From: CAYFLR01 sp964343805
Lineage (GTDB): Bacteria > Bdellovibrionota_B > Oligoflexia > CAYFLR01
Assembly: GCA_964343805.1 (NCBI GenBank)
Contig: CAYFLR010000128.1
Location: 1-5,028, forward strand
Length of the DNA: 5,028 bases
Direction of reading: 5' to 3'
Position numbers and translations under genes: made by a program. Under the pieces are notes generated by a model. That model had not been told where the DNA came from. It did no database searches and saw nothing but the letters and a program-made list of their open reading frames with translations. Shown piece after piece: positions 4,992-5,028 of this stretch (positions are counted from its first letter, which is position 1; the number at the start of each line of letters is the position of its first letter).

Positions 4992-5028
4992 ATAGACTCC
5001 TCTACTAAAGACTCTTGTTCGAGCCCTG

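Overview
The window is about 40% G+C and reads as an ordinary bacterial chromosomal segment. It has compact genes, sigma70-type promoters (TTGACA / TATAAT-like) and Shine-Dalgarno sites, and its two recognisable proteins look proteobacterial. I cannot name the genus. A Gram-negative proteobacterium or relative (a Bdellovibrionota-like organism is one guess) fits the long KAS III type, but this is weakly supported.

Layout, left to right. Positions 1-198 are a GC-rich, hairpin-rich stretch of unknown nature; it may be a structured RNA or the 3' end of something on the + strand. Next comes a bidirectional terminator (199-237) shared with a leftward tRNA-Asp(GTC) gene (244-321, CCA encoded). A divergent intergenic region (322-492) carries the tRNA-Asp promoter, a perfect palindrome, and the promoter of a rightward beta-ketoacyl-ACP synthase III gene (493-1617). 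After a 122-base regulatory gap, which carries the same palindrome again, comes thrS (1740-3551), a threonyl-tRNA synthetase lacking the N-terminal TGS domain. thrS collides tail to tail, with an 8-base overlap, with a leftward two-gene unit of unknown function: a small two-helix membrane protein (4676-4206) followed by a soluble-looking protein (4185-3544). That unit has a good extended -10 promoter near 4778-4806. A rightward tRNA-Arg(TCT) gene with its own promoter closes the window.

How it fits together. The recognisable content is housekeeping: two tRNAs, one aminoacyl-tRNA synthetase and one fatty-acid condensing enzyme. The best regulatory observation is the exact 13-base palindrome TAGAATCATTCTA placed next to the -35 elements of both the tRNA-Asp and thrS promoters, suggesting one factor touches both. 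The tRNA-Asp and tRNA-Arg promoters also share a longer CTATTGACA-type block. I found no CRISPR array, insertion sequence, integrase or defence gene. The unexplained material is the 1-198 region and the two-gene membrane-anchored unit.
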